Source: Alistipes sp.
GTDB lineage: Bacteria > Bacteroidota > Bacteroidia > Bacteroidales > Rikenellaceae
Length of the DNA stretch: 64,000 nt
NCBI GenBank assembly: GCA_020026375.1
Contig: JAHHQN010000011.1
Coordinates: 1-64,000 of the forward strand
Direction of reading: 5' to 3'
Numbering within the stretch: the first letter of the stretch is position 1; each line of letters starts with the position of its first letter. The position numbers and the translations under genes were made by a program. The notes under the pieces are model-generated. The model saw only the letters and a program-made list of their open reading frames with translations. It had not been told where the DNA came from and made no database searches. Below, piece after piece: positions 26,010-34,097 of the stretch.

Positions 26010-26843
26010 TTATTGTTTATTAATCAACTCCTTGCCGTCGAGTTCGGCGATCAGACGCTCGAACATCTCGCGGCCGTGTTTTGCATCGAGCAAAGTCCAG
26101 CGTGCCACGATATTGACCCTCACCAGATAAGAGAGTACGGCGTTAATGTCGAAATAGTCGAATGACGAAAGCTCCAAGGCTTCGTTCCAACGAATAAGGT
26201 CGATTTTATGCTCTTTTTCGAGCAGGTTGCCCTCCTCGCCCACAGCGGCAATCACGCCGTCGATGTAGGGAAGTTCGCCCCTGAGACCGAAGTCGGCGGC
26301 CGAACTCTTCTGCAACTGCTCCACCACGTCGCCCTCGCCCACGGTCACCTCCTCCACGGGACGCGACAACTGGCGCGCGGTGACGGCCGCCGTAACGTTT
26401 CTGAGGTTGCGATCGAAAACCGCCCACTCTCTCAGGAAACGGCTGGACGCCCCACCGCACAGGCGGTAGTAGGCCGCGAAGAGCGACTTCTCGAAACGCT
26501 GTGCGGTGTCGACCACCTCGGCATCTTCGCCTTCGGGGTCGGCATAGGCACGAAGCACACAGGCCAGGGCTTCGGGCAGGCGTTTCGGAGACTTCATCTC
26601 CTCTTCGAGCTCCTCGCGCGAGAGGTTGCCCAGCGGATTGTGCTGCGAGCGACCCTGACGCAGAGCTACGATATTCTCACAGTCGTAGTAGCCCAGCAGC
26701 AACTCCACCTGACGGGCGTCGCCTGCGGTCACGGCATCGAGAATCTCGGTCACAATGGCACGGGCGTCGAATCCCTTGGTGTCGGAATCCAGCGCATACT
26801 CCTTGAGCCCTGCGACCAGTGTATAATAATCGGTCGTAAACAT
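26010..26843 (-). CDS. DUF2764 protein, C-subunit-like component of V-type ATPase
   Basis: A 277-residue soluble helical protein at the place where subunit C (d) would sit. It starts MFTTDYYTLVAGLKEYALDSDTKGFDARAIVTEILDAVTAGDARQVELLLGYYDCENI, which matches DUF2764. No canonical C or F subunit gene is present in the operon, so it probably docks the shaft on the rotor ring. That role is an inference from position. Confidence 0.82.
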   Translation of the reverse strand: MFTTDYYTLVAGLKEYALDSDTKGFDARAIVTEILDAVTAGDARQVELLLGYYDCENIVALRQGRSQHNPLGNLSREELEEEMKSPKRLPEALACVLRAYADPEGEDAEVVDTAQRFEKSLFAAYYRLCGGASSRFLREWAVFDRNLRNVTAAVTARQLSRPVEEVTVGEGDVVEQLQKSSAADFGLRGELPYIDGVIAAVGEEGNLLEKEHKIDLIRWNEALELSSFDYFDINAVLSYLVRVNIVARWTLLDAKHGREMFERLIAELDGKELINKQ

Positions 26844-26845
26844 AT

Positions 26846-27460
26846 TTACGCCTTAAAAAGCATTTGAGAAACCTTGTCGCGGAGATACTCCGAGAGGAGT
26901 GCCTCGATGTCGGCATCGGCGAACGAGATGTAGAAACCGCCGTCCTTCTCGCCGACCTTGAAACCCGACTTCACCTCCTTCGAATAGCCCACCTCGATAC
27001 CGGCAGCCAGCAGCTCCGATGTACACTGGGCAAAAGCCGCATCGAGCGACTGACGCTCGGCCTCGGGCAGCAGGGTCTTCAACTCCACCTTTCCGGCATC
27101 GTTGCCGTTCCAGTTGCGGGCCACAGCCAACAGCATCTCCTTGATGAATCGGGGGTCGATAACCGCTTCGGCCACACCCTTGCCTGTCGACTTGGCGATA
27201 ATCAGCGAAGCGATCTCCGACTTGATGCGAGCCACGGCCTGTTTGCCGGCCAGCGTAATCTCGGTCTGGGTGTTCTTCTCCACATCTTCGGCCTTCGACT
27301 GGGCCTTCTTGACAATGGCTTCGGCCTCGCGGTGAGCCTCGGCAATAATCTTTTCAGCTTCGGCCTTTGCCTCCGAGACCAGTCTGTCGGCTTCGGTGCG
27401 ACCTTTCTCCAGACCCTCATCGTAGAGTTTCTGAGTCAACTGTTGAAGTTTATTTTCCAT
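26846..27460 (-). CDS. atpE: V-type ATPase subunit E (peripheral stalk)
   Basis: A 204-residue protein. Its N-terminal half is a long charged coiled coil (LYDEGLEKGRTEADRLVSEAKAEAEKIIAEAHREAEAIVKKAQ) and its C-terminal half a globular domain, as in peripheral-stalk E subunits. No partner G/H subunit is visible. First gene of the operon. Confidence 0.9.
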   Translation of the reverse strand: MENKLQQLTQKLYDEGLEKGRTEADRLVSEAKAEAEKIIAEAHREAEAIVKKAQSKAEDVEKNTQTEITLAGKQAVARIKSEIASLIIAKSTGKGVAEAVIDPRFIKEMLLAVARNWNGNDAGKVELKTLLPEAERQSLDAAFAQCTSELLAAGIEVGYSKEVKSGFKVGEKDGGFYISFADADIEALLSEYLRDKVSQMLFKA

Positions 27461-27504
27461 AATAGTATATTGGTTTTAATTATTGTTATTCGGTTTAAAA
27501 CATA

Positions 27505-27512
27505 CAAATATA
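27505..27512 (-). promoter_or_regulatory. Promoter -7 element of the V-type ATPase operon
   Basis: Reads TATATTTG on the minus strand, about 45 bp before the atpE start. A -33 partner is not distinct. Confidence 0.5.
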
Positions 27513-27680
27513 TAAATTTTTGGGATAAGAATAAAGAGTTGCGGAATCTTTTCTCATTTTAAACATTTTGGTTCGCAAGTCAGACAAAAAGAAAGCCGAC
27601 CCTCAATTTTATTTCACTCGCAACGCAACTCGCAACAAAAATAAGGATTATGTGTTTCAATATGGTTTCAAAACGAAAAC

Positions 27681-27727
27681 AAGGTTATTCCCCCGACAAT
27701 TTTGATTTCGTCGGGAGAATAACCTTT
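27681..27727 (-). terminator. Terminator of the DUF4301 gene
   Basis: Long stem: AAGGTTATTC plus CCCCGAC pair with GTCGGG plus GAATAACCTT across an 11-nt loop. On the minus strand it continues into GTTTTCGTTTTG. It lies about 85 bp past the stop codon. Confidence 0.7.
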
Positions 27728-27810
27728 TCGTATCTTGAGACCGACACCTTCCCCTGTCGGGCAGCAGGTGCGGGACAAGGCGGGCGTTCATCGCTCTTCG
27801 CGGGTCGGGA

Positions 27811-29241
27811 CTACTGGTGCTGGGGGCGCAACAAATCCTGCACGACCTTCACCGGAGAGAAGGTCGACACGGGAACGTCGACAAAGACGGTGTTCCACTT
27901 GGCCATGGCACCGTTCCACAGACCCGGCAGCTCCTGGGCGCGCAGCTCGCGGCCGCCCGACGACTTCGAGGAGATGAATCCCGTCGAGGGGTCGACATAG
28001 TCGCGCAGGTCGAACTTTCCGCCCTTGGAGTTCTTCACGCCGCAGACCAGATCCACGGGGTTGAAGTGGGTGGCCGAGGTCATCAGGTGCATGTCGTCGG
28101 GCGAAATCTGGCTCGACTCGGCAATCTGCAGCGACTCCGTGCCGTCGGGGTTGGCCACCCAGAAGGGGCCGCCGCCCGGCTCACCCTCGTTGCGCACCAT
28201 GCCGCACACGCGAATGGGACGGTCGAGAATCGAACGCAGGAGTGCCGTGGTGTAGTTTTCGGGCAGTTTGACACACAGTTTGTTCGTGATGAAGTCGGCG
28301 ACGGGTTCCAGCTCGGCACCCTCCACCTCCAGCGCACGCAGATACTCGAAGGCCTCGTCCTGCAATGCAAGAAGCGTGCCTGCCAATACCTTTTTATATC
28401 GCACCGTATCGCCGCGCTGCGCGTCGGTGGTCACATTGTCGATGTTCTTGATGAAAATCACGTCGGCATCAATCTCATTGAGGTTCTCGATGAGTGCGCC
28501 GTGGCCTGCCGGACGGAACAGCAGCGAGCCGTCGTCCTGGCGGAAGGGGGTGTTGTCGGGATTGACGGCGATGGTGTCGGTCGAGGGCTTCTGCACCGAG
28601 AACGAGATGTCGTAACGGATACCGAAGCGTTTTTCATAGACGGGGACCTTCGCCTCGAGCAGCGACTTGAAGCCGTTGATGTGTTCGGGCGACACGGTGA
28701 AGTGGATTCGCGACACACCGTCGTGGGCGGCATAGGCGGCACCCTCCACCAGATGCTCCTCCACAGCCTTGCGGTTGCCGTCGGGATAGGCATGGAAGGT
28801 GACCAAACCCTTGGGGCAGAGTCCGTATCCGAGGCCCTCGCTCACGATGTGGCGCACCACCGTCTTGTCGTCGGCACCCTCGGGCAGCAGGGCTTTCAGC
28901 TCGTCCCAGAAGGCGAATTTATCGATATTCTCCAGCAGGGTGTCGATACCCTTGCCGCGTTTGTCCTCATTGACGAAAGCAAACAGCTCCTTGAACATGC
29001 GGGTGGCCGCTCCCGATGCCGGAACAAACTTGACCACCGACACTCCTTCGGCCTGCTCGTAGCGTTTGCGGGCCAGCTCCGCCTCGGCCTTGTCGAGTTG
29101 CAGCACGCCGTCGCCCGGTGAGGCGGCACGCACCACTTTAAGGTAAGGGAATCCCTTTCTGAAATTCTCCATTTGACGTTCTACGGTTTCCAAACAGAGC
29201 CCATGACCGGCAATCTGCTTTTCGTCGTCCTGTGTAAACAT
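27811..29241 (-). CDS. DUF4301 protein, nucleotidyltransferase-like
   Basis: A 476-residue soluble protein of the Bacteroidetes DUF4301 family. Two segments resemble UTP-sugar-phosphate uridylyltransferases: FVPASGAATRMFKEL near residue 72 has the position and shape of the LxxGxGTR nucleotide loop, and FRPAGHGALIENLNEIDADVIFIKNIDNV near 240-270 resembles the GGHG...NIDN pattern of UGP/UAP enzymes. A sugar-nucleotide role is therefore plausible but unproven. Monocistronic, with its own promoter (TAACTTTG, minus, 29284-29291) and terminator. Confidence 0.8.
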   Translation of the reverse strand: MFTQDDEKQIAGHGLCLETVERQMENFRKGFPYLKVVRAASPGDGVLQLDKAEAELARKRYEQAEGVSVVKFVPASGAATRMFKELFAFVNEDKRGKGIDTLLENIDKFAFWDELKALLPEGADDKTVVRHIVSEGLGYGLCPKGLVTFHAYPDGNRKAVEEHLVEGAAYAAHDGVSRIHFTVSPEHINGFKSLLEAKVPVYEKRFGIRYDISFSVQKPSTDTIAVNPDNTPFRQDDGSLLFRPAGHGALIENLNEIDADVIFIKNIDNVTTDAQRGDTVRYKKVLAGTLLALQDEAFEYLRALEVEGAELEPVADFITNKLCVKLPENYTTALLRSILDRPIRVCGMVRNEGEPGGGPFWVANPDGTESLQIAESSQISPDDMHLMTSATHFNPVDLVCGVKNSKGGKFDLRDYVDPSTGFISSKSSGGRELRAQELPGLWNGAMAKWNTVFVDVPVSTFSPVKVVQDLLRPQHQ

Positions 29242-29283
29242 AATTCAGATTATTTAGTTTTTGTGTTAGTATCCAATTCTTTT

Positions 29284-29312
29284 CAAAGTTAGTAAAATAT
29301 TTCCTAACTTTA
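29284..29312. promoter_or_regulatory. Divergent promoter elements for DUF4301 and murB
   Basis: TAACTTTG on the minus strand (29284-29291) serves DUF4301. TAACTTTA on the plus strand (29305-29312), one base off consensus, lies only 4 bp before the murB ATG and would give a nearly leaderless transcript. Confidence 0.45.
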
Positions 29313-29316
29313 CACC

Positions 29317-30327
29317 ATGCTAAAGGAATTTCATCAAATAAATCTGTGCGACAGAAACAGTTTCCATGTCGAACAGCGTGCCTCGCGACTCGCCGAGTTC
29401 GAGAACGAGGAGGACCTGCGTCAGCTTTTCAGCGACGGCATACCCCCCAAGTGGTATGTCCTGTCGGGCGGCAACAACATACTTTTCTCGAAGGACTATG
29501 AGGGACTGCTCATCACCCCCGTCTCGCGCCGCATCACCCAGCTCGACGACAACGGCACACAGGTGCGCCTGCGTGTCGATGCCGGTGTGGAGTGGGACGA
29601 CCTGGTGGAGTGGGCCGTGGAGCGCCAGCTGTGGGGCATCGAGAACCTCTCGCTCATTCCCGGCAAGGCCGGAGCCGCTCCGGTGCAGAACATCGGCGCC
29701 TACGGCAGCGAGGCCAAAGACGCCATACGCAGTGTGACCATGTATGATGTGGAGTCGGACACCCTGCTCACGCTCGATGCCGCCCACTGCGAGTTCGGCT
29801 ACCGCGAGAGCATCTTCAAGCACAGACTGAAGGGACGCGTCATCATCACCTCCATCGAGGTGGAACTGTCGCGCACCCCCTCGCCACGACTCGACTACGG
29901 CGACGTGCGTCAGGAGGTCGAAGCTCGCGGCGGCGTCACTCTGCGCAATATCCGCGAAGCGGTGTGCGCCATACGCCGCCACAAGCTCCCCGACACGGCG
30001 GTGTTGGGCAATGCCGGCAGTTTCTTCAAGAACCCCATCGTCGACAAGACACTGGGCGAGCAGCTCAAGGCACAGTACCCCGACATGCCGCTCTATCCGG
30101 CCCACGACGACTCGAAATGCAAGCTGGCCGCCGGCTGGCTCATCGACCGCAGCGGACTCAAGGGCTTCCGCCGGGGAAATGTGGGGGTCCACGAACGCCA
30201 GGCCCTGGTGCTGGTCAACCACGGCGGCGCCACAGGCACCGAGGTCATCGCATTCGCCCGCATGGTGCAGGAAAAGGTAATGGAAACATTCGGCATCGCC
30301 ATCGATACCGAAGTCAATATATTGTAA
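29317..30327 (+). CDS. murB: UDP-N-acetylenolpyruvoylglucosamine reductase (type I MurB)
   Basis: FAD/NADPH enzyme making UDP-N-acetylmuramic acid for peptidoglycan. FAD-binding segment VLSGGNNILFSKDYEGLLI, then WGIENLSLIPGKAGAAPVQNIGAYGSEAKD, and the catalytic Ser in NAGSFFKNPIV. The extended C-terminal domain (AAGWLIDRSGLKGFRRGNVGVHERQALVLVN) is of the E. coli type. Length 336. It is followed 5 bp later by tilS. Confidence 0.95.
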   Translation: MLKEFHQINLCDRNSFHVEQRASRLAEFENEEDLRQLFSDGIPPKWYVLSGGNNILFSKDYEGLLITPVSRRITQLDDNGTQVRLRVDAGVEWDDLVEWAVERQLWGIENLSLIPGKAGAAPVQNIGAYGSEAKDAIRSVTMYDVESDTLLTLDAAHCEFGYRESIFKHRLKGRVIITSIEVELSRTPSPRLDYGDVRQEVEARGGVTLRNIREAVCAIRRHKLPDTAVLGNAGSFFKNPIVDKTLGEQLKAQYPDMPLYPAHDDSKCKLAAGWLIDRSGLKGFRRGNVGVHERQALVLVNHGGATGTEVIAFARMVQEKVMETFGIAIDTEVNIL

Positions 30328-30332
30328 TCACG

Positions 30333-31682
30333 ATGAATACTTCGCTCACAGAGGCTTTCAAAAGATATATCGAGGATCACAACCTCGTGTCGCACAACGA
30401 CAAGATACTGCTCACCGTATCGGGCGGTGTGGATTCCATGGTCATGCTGTCGCTTTTCACACGCTGCGGCTACAATGTGGGTGTGGCCCACTGCAACTTC
30501 CAGCTGCGCGGCGCGGAGAGCGATGAAGACGAGGTGCTGGTCGGCGAGCAGTGCCGCAAATACGGGGTGACGTGCTACAACCGCCGCTTCGACACCACGG
30601 GCGAGATGGAACGCACGGGCGAATCGATGGAGATGGCCGCCCGCCGCCTGCGCTACGCCTGGTTCGACGACCTGTGCCGCCAGCACGGCTACACGGCCAT
30701 CGCCGTGGCCCACCATGCCGACGACTCCATCGAGACCTTCTTCATCAACCTGCTGCGCGGCACGGGACTGCGCGGCCTGACCGGCATATCGGTCCACAAC
30801 GGCAAGGTGTTCCGTCCGCTGATGTTCGCCTCGCGCAAGGATATTCTCGAGTACGCCATACTCCACCACCTGCCCTTCCGTGAGGACTCGTCGAACCGCT
30901 CGACCAAATACCTGCGCAACAAAATCCGTCTGGGACTGCTGCCGCGTATCCGCGAAATCAATTCCAAGTTCACGGGACTCATGCGCCGCAACATCGCCCG
31001 TCTGACCGACGCGCAGCTCTTCATCAACCACGGTATCGAGCGTATCCGCGAGGAGGCCGTCGACATCGACGGCGACATCGAGACCATACGCCTCGAGAAA
31101 ATCGACCCGGCCTTTCCGCGCAACTTCGTCATCTACGAGCTGCTCAGCTCGGCCTACGGCTTCAAGGGCGACGTGTGTGACTCGCTGTGCCACGCCATCG
31201 ACACCTGCGCCACGGGCAAGAAATTCTACTCGCGCGACCGTGTGGCCTACGTCGACCGCAACACCATCGTCGTGGCCCCCATTCCCACCGACGACATCTG
31301 TCTGTCGACGGTCGAGAGCGGCGCGGCACGCAGCTACTGCGGCAACTCGGCCCTCTACTACGAGTATCTCGACATCGACACCATCAAGAACTTCGGCGTC
31401 CCCGAGAACATCGCCCAGCTCGACCTCGACAAACTCAGCTATCCGCTCACCCTCCGCCGCTGGCAGGAGGGCGACTGGTTCATACCCTTCGGCATGACCG
31501 GCCGCAAGAAGGTCAGCGACTTCCTGATCGACCACAAGGTCTCCGCCGCCGAGAAACAACGTCAGTTCGTGCTGTTGTCAGGCGACGACATCGTGTGGCT
31601 GGTGGGCCGCCGCATCGACGACCGCTACCGTCTGACCTCACAGACCGAGAACGTGTTGCGAATCACCAAGGAAATCATATAG
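30333..31682 (+). CDS. tilS: tRNA(Ile)-lysidine synthetase
   Basis: Converts C34 of tRNA-Ile(CAU) to lysidine. The PP-loop LLTVSGGVDSMVML lies near residue 25-38 and is followed by VGVAHCNFQLRGAESDEDE and AVAHHADDSIETFFINLLRGTGLRGLTG. C-terminal TilS domains end in a segment with FGMTGRKKVSDFLIDHKV. The start ATG 30333 gives 449 residues; longer frames read back into murB in the wrong frame. Confidence 0.95.
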   Translation: MNTSLTEAFKRYIEDHNLVSHNDKILLTVSGGVDSMVMLSLFTRCGYNVGVAHCNFQLRGAESDEDEVLVGEQCRKYGVTCYNRRFDTTGEMERTGESMEMAARRLRYAWFDDLCRQHGYTAIAVAHHADDSIETFFINLLRGTGLRGLTGISVHNGKVFRPLMFASRKDILEYAILHHLPFREDSSNRSTKYLRNKIRLGLLPRIREINSKFTGLMRRNIARLTDAQLFINHGIERIREEAVDIDGDIETIRLEKIDPAFPRNFVIYELLSSAYGFKGDVCDSLCHAIDTCATGKKFYSRDRVAYVDRNTIVVAPIPTDDICLSTVESGAARSYCGNSALYYEYLDIDTIKNFGVPENIAQLDLDKLSYPLTLRRWQEGDWFIPFGMTGRKKVSDFLIDHKVSAAEKQRQFVLLSGDDIVWLVGRRIDDRYRLTSQTENVLRITKEII

Positions 31683-31685
31683 GCG

Positions 31686-32756
31686 ATGGCAAAAAGCACA
31701 CTCAAATTCCGCGACTCGGTGGCCGAGTACGAACGCATCGCCACAGCCGTCAGGGAGCGCAAATTCTCGCCCCTCTACCTGCTCATGGGCGAGGAGAGCT
31801 ACTTCATCGACTGCCTCTGCGACCTGCTCTCCGACTCCATACTCAACGAGGCGGAGCGCGCCTTCAACCAGATCACGGTCTACGGCCGCGACACCGACTC
31901 GGGACAGGTCATCAACCTCTGCCGTCAGATGCCCATGATGGGTTCCTACCAGGTGGTCATCGTCAAGGAGGCACAGAAGCTCAAGGGACTCGACAAGCTC
32001 TCGCTCTACACCCAGAAACCCTCGCCGACCACCATTCTCGTATTGTGCCACAAGGAGAAGAACGCCGACAAACGCTCGGCCTTCTACAAGGGCTGCGCCG
32101 CCAACGGCACGGTGCTGGAGTCGGTGCGTCCGCGCGACTACGAGATTTCGGCCTGGCTCCAGCAGTTCATCACACGCCGCGGCTTCGCGATTGAGGCCAA
32201 GGCCCTCTCGATGCTCACCGACCATCTGGGAACCGACATCTCGAAGATTGCCAACGAGCTGGAGAAACTGGTGGTGTCGATGCCCGAAGGACGCAAGAAA
32301 ATCACCGACGGCGACATCGAGACCAACATCGGCATCTCCAAGGATTTCAACAACTTCGAGCTGTGTAACGCCGTGATGACCCGCGACATGGGACGCGCCC
32401 TGATGATTGCCGACCACTTCGCGCGCAATCCCAAGGACAATCCCCTGCTGCTGACCGTCATGGCCCTCTTCACCCAGTTCCGCGACGTGTTCGTGGTCAA
32501 CTACCTGCGCTGGCAGGCCCGCCACGGCCGACGGGCGTTTCCCGACGACCGCGAGCTGATGCAGCTGCTCAAGAAGAACAACACCTTCGCCGTGGGCGAG
32601 GTGAAGAAGGTCTCCGCCAACTGGGACAACCGCAAGGTGTTCAACATTCTGGGACTTATCCGCGAGTACGATGCCAAGAGCAAGGGACTCGGCTCGGGAG
32701 GACTCTCCGACGGCGAGCTGCTGCGTGAACTGCTGCTTAAAATCTTCATGCTGTGA
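31686..32756 (+). CDS. holA: DNA polymerase III subunit delta
   Basis: Clamp-loader wrench subunit. LYLLMGEESYFIDCLCDLL near residue 33 is the degenerate P-loop region. KPSPTTILVLCHKEKNADKRSAFYKG, WLQQFITRRGFAIEAKALSMLTDHLGTDISKIANELEKL, and a C-terminal helical domain follow in the family's order. Length 356 is typical of HolA. It starts 3 bp after tilS and overlaps the next gene by 4 bp. Confidence 0.92.
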   Translation: MAKSTLKFRDSVAEYERIATAVRERKFSPLYLLMGEESYFIDCLCDLLSDSILNEAERAFNQITVYGRDTDSGQVINLCRQMPMMGSYQVVIVKEAQKLKGLDKLSLYTQKPSPTTILVLCHKEKNADKRSAFYKGCAANGTVLESVRPRDYEISAWLQQFITRRGFAIEAKALSMLTDHLGTDISKIANELEKLVVSMPEGRKKITDGDIETNIGISKDFNNFELCNAVMTRDMGRALMIADHFARNPKDNPLLLTVMALFTQFRDVFVVNYLRWQARHGRRAFPDDRELMQLLKKNNTFAVGEVKKVSANWDNRKVFNILGLIREYDAKSKGLGSGGLSDGELLRELLLKIFML

Positions 32757-33469
32757 TACCCACCCCCTACATCTACCAGACCCTCCAGTTCACGGCCGGC
32801 GAGCCGCGACTCACAGGCGCGCATCTGCTGGCTCTGGGCGAATGGGCCTCAAAACTCTTCGATGTGGACTACGCCCCCGAGCTGACGGAGTTCGAGGAGC
32901 GGGTGAAACGCGTCGTCGCCACGGAACGCTATCCCGACCGGCTATCGTCGTTCGTGCGTGTGGAGGTCGATGCCGAAGGCCGCGAACGCCTTCTTCCGGC
33001 CGGCATCTCGCTCTACAACGGCTACACGATGCGCAGCATCACCCCCTCGGCGGCCATCATACACTACGACGTGCCGTTCTCCGACTTCCACACCTCGCTG
33101 CGCGAGTCGGCCGCACAGTTTGCCACCCTGCGTGCGCAACTGGCCGGTGCCGACATCGCCATACGCTCCAATGCCAAGGGCGAATGTGTGACGGCCGACA
33201 ACTCGCCGCTCTTCGCCCTGCGCGGCAACATGGCGGCCACCTCGTCGACACGCGGCGACGTGGAGGCGGCCCTCACCCGCCACGCCATCGAGGCCGCCGG
33301 CCTGCAATTCATGGCCGAACCCCTTAACGAGGAGAACATCTTCGACTTCGACGAACTGTTCTACGTCGACCACCGCGGTGTGACCTCCATCGAGCGGTGC
33401 AACGGCCACATCTACATGTCGCTCAAGGCCGAACGCATCGCCTCCCACCTCGAACAATTCTTCAAATAG
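32753..33469 (+). CDS. Aminotransferase class IV-like protein, probably degenerate
   Basis: A 238-residue protein whose second half follows the fold-type IV PLP enzyme pattern: ADNSPLFALRGNMAATSSTRGDVEAALTRHAIEAAG, then NIFDFDELFYVDHRGVTSIERCNG. This is the segment that normally binds the cofactor phosphate and ends in the TNAxxVxPV-type strand. The usual catalytic Lys between the two halves is not evident (the expected region is FSDFHTSLRESAAQFATLRAQL). It may have lost PLP chemistry. The ATGA overlap with holA implies coupled translation. Confidence 0.6.
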   Translation: MIPTPYIYQTLQFTAGEPRLTGAHLLALGEWASKLFDVDYAPELTEFEERVKRVVATERYPDRLSSFVRVEVDAEGRERLLPAGISLYNGYTMRSITPSAAIIHYDVPFSDFHTSLRESAAQFATLRAQLAGADIAIRSNAKGECVTADNSPLFALRGNMAATSSTRGDVEAALTRHAIEAAGLQFMAEPLNEENIFDFDELFYVDHRGVTSIERCNGHIYMSLKAERIASHLEQFFK

Positions 33470-33609
33470 TCCCTCCTCCGCGGCTGCCCGCCGCCCCACG
33501 TGACGGCACAAATCCGCCATTCCGACCACCACACGCCTCCAAAACCGGGTATAAGTCAGCAGGTTGTAAAAATAGTGTTCAAAAAAGGAGGTGTTTTTCA
33601 ATTTATTAT

Positions 33610-33617
33610 TATCTTTG
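33610..33617 (+). promoter_or_regulatory. Promoter -7 element of coaD, nearly leaderless
   Basis: TATCTTTG ends 6 bp before the coaD ATG, so transcription should begin at or within a base or two of the start codon. It lies inside the longer possible reading frame from 33591, which supports the shorter start. Confidence 0.6.
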
Positions 33618-33623
33618 CCCATT

Positions 33624-34094
33624 ATGGAAAGGACAGCAATTTTTCCCGGGTCGTTCGACCCCTTCACCCGCGGACATGCCGCACTCGTCGAGGACGCACT
33701 CAAACTCTTCGACCGCATCATCATCGGCATCGGCAACAACACCGCCAAACACGGACTGCTGGCGGTGGAGAACCGCAAACGCCTCATTGAGGACATCTAC
33801 CGCGACAACAACCGCGTGACGGCCGAAATCTACACGGGTCTGACCGGCGAATTTGCCGAGCAGAAGGGTGCCTGCGCCATCATTCGAGGAGTGAGAAACA
33901 CCACCGACTTCGAGTATGAGCGCACCATGGAGGCCACCAACCACCGCATCTACCCCCAGCTGACCACCGTCATGCTGTTCACCCCCTCGGCCGTGGCCGA
34001 CATCTCGTCGTCGACCGTCAGAGAGGTACTCTCGTTCGGACGCTCGGTGGAGGAATTTCTGCCCGAAGGAATTGAAATAGACAAATACTTATAG
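33624..34094 (+). CDS. coaD: Phosphopantetheine adenylyltransferase
   Basis: Penultimate step of coenzyme A synthesis. AIFPGSFDPFTRGHAALVEDAL contains the nucleotide-binding TxGH-like motif (TRGH), and ISSSTVREVLSFG is the C-terminal motif equivalent to ISSTxVRE. With the ATG at 33624 the protein has 156 residues, the family's usual size. Followed 3 bp later by lpxD. Confidence 0.95.
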   Translation: MERTAIFPGSFDPFTRGHAALVEDALKLFDRIIIGIGNNTAKHGLLAVENRKRLIEDIYRDNNRVTAEIYTGLTGEFAEQKGACAIIRGVRNTTDFEYERTMEATNHRIYPQLTTVMLFTPSAVADISSSTVREVLSFGRSVEEFLPEGIEIDKYL

Positions 34095-34097
34095 ATT

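Larger units (their letters stand above)
27461..27810. other. Intergenic region between atpE and DUF4301
   Basis: Holds the V-ATPase operon promoter box (27505-27512, minus) and the DUF4301 terminator (27681-27727). I see no gene. Short reiterated CGCAAC words occur near 27617-27635. Confidence 0.6.

Noticed and set aside
29964..30332. Extended start for tilS reaching back into murB
   Set aside because: The extension is the wrong frame of murB; the conserved TilS sequence begins at the ATG at 30333.
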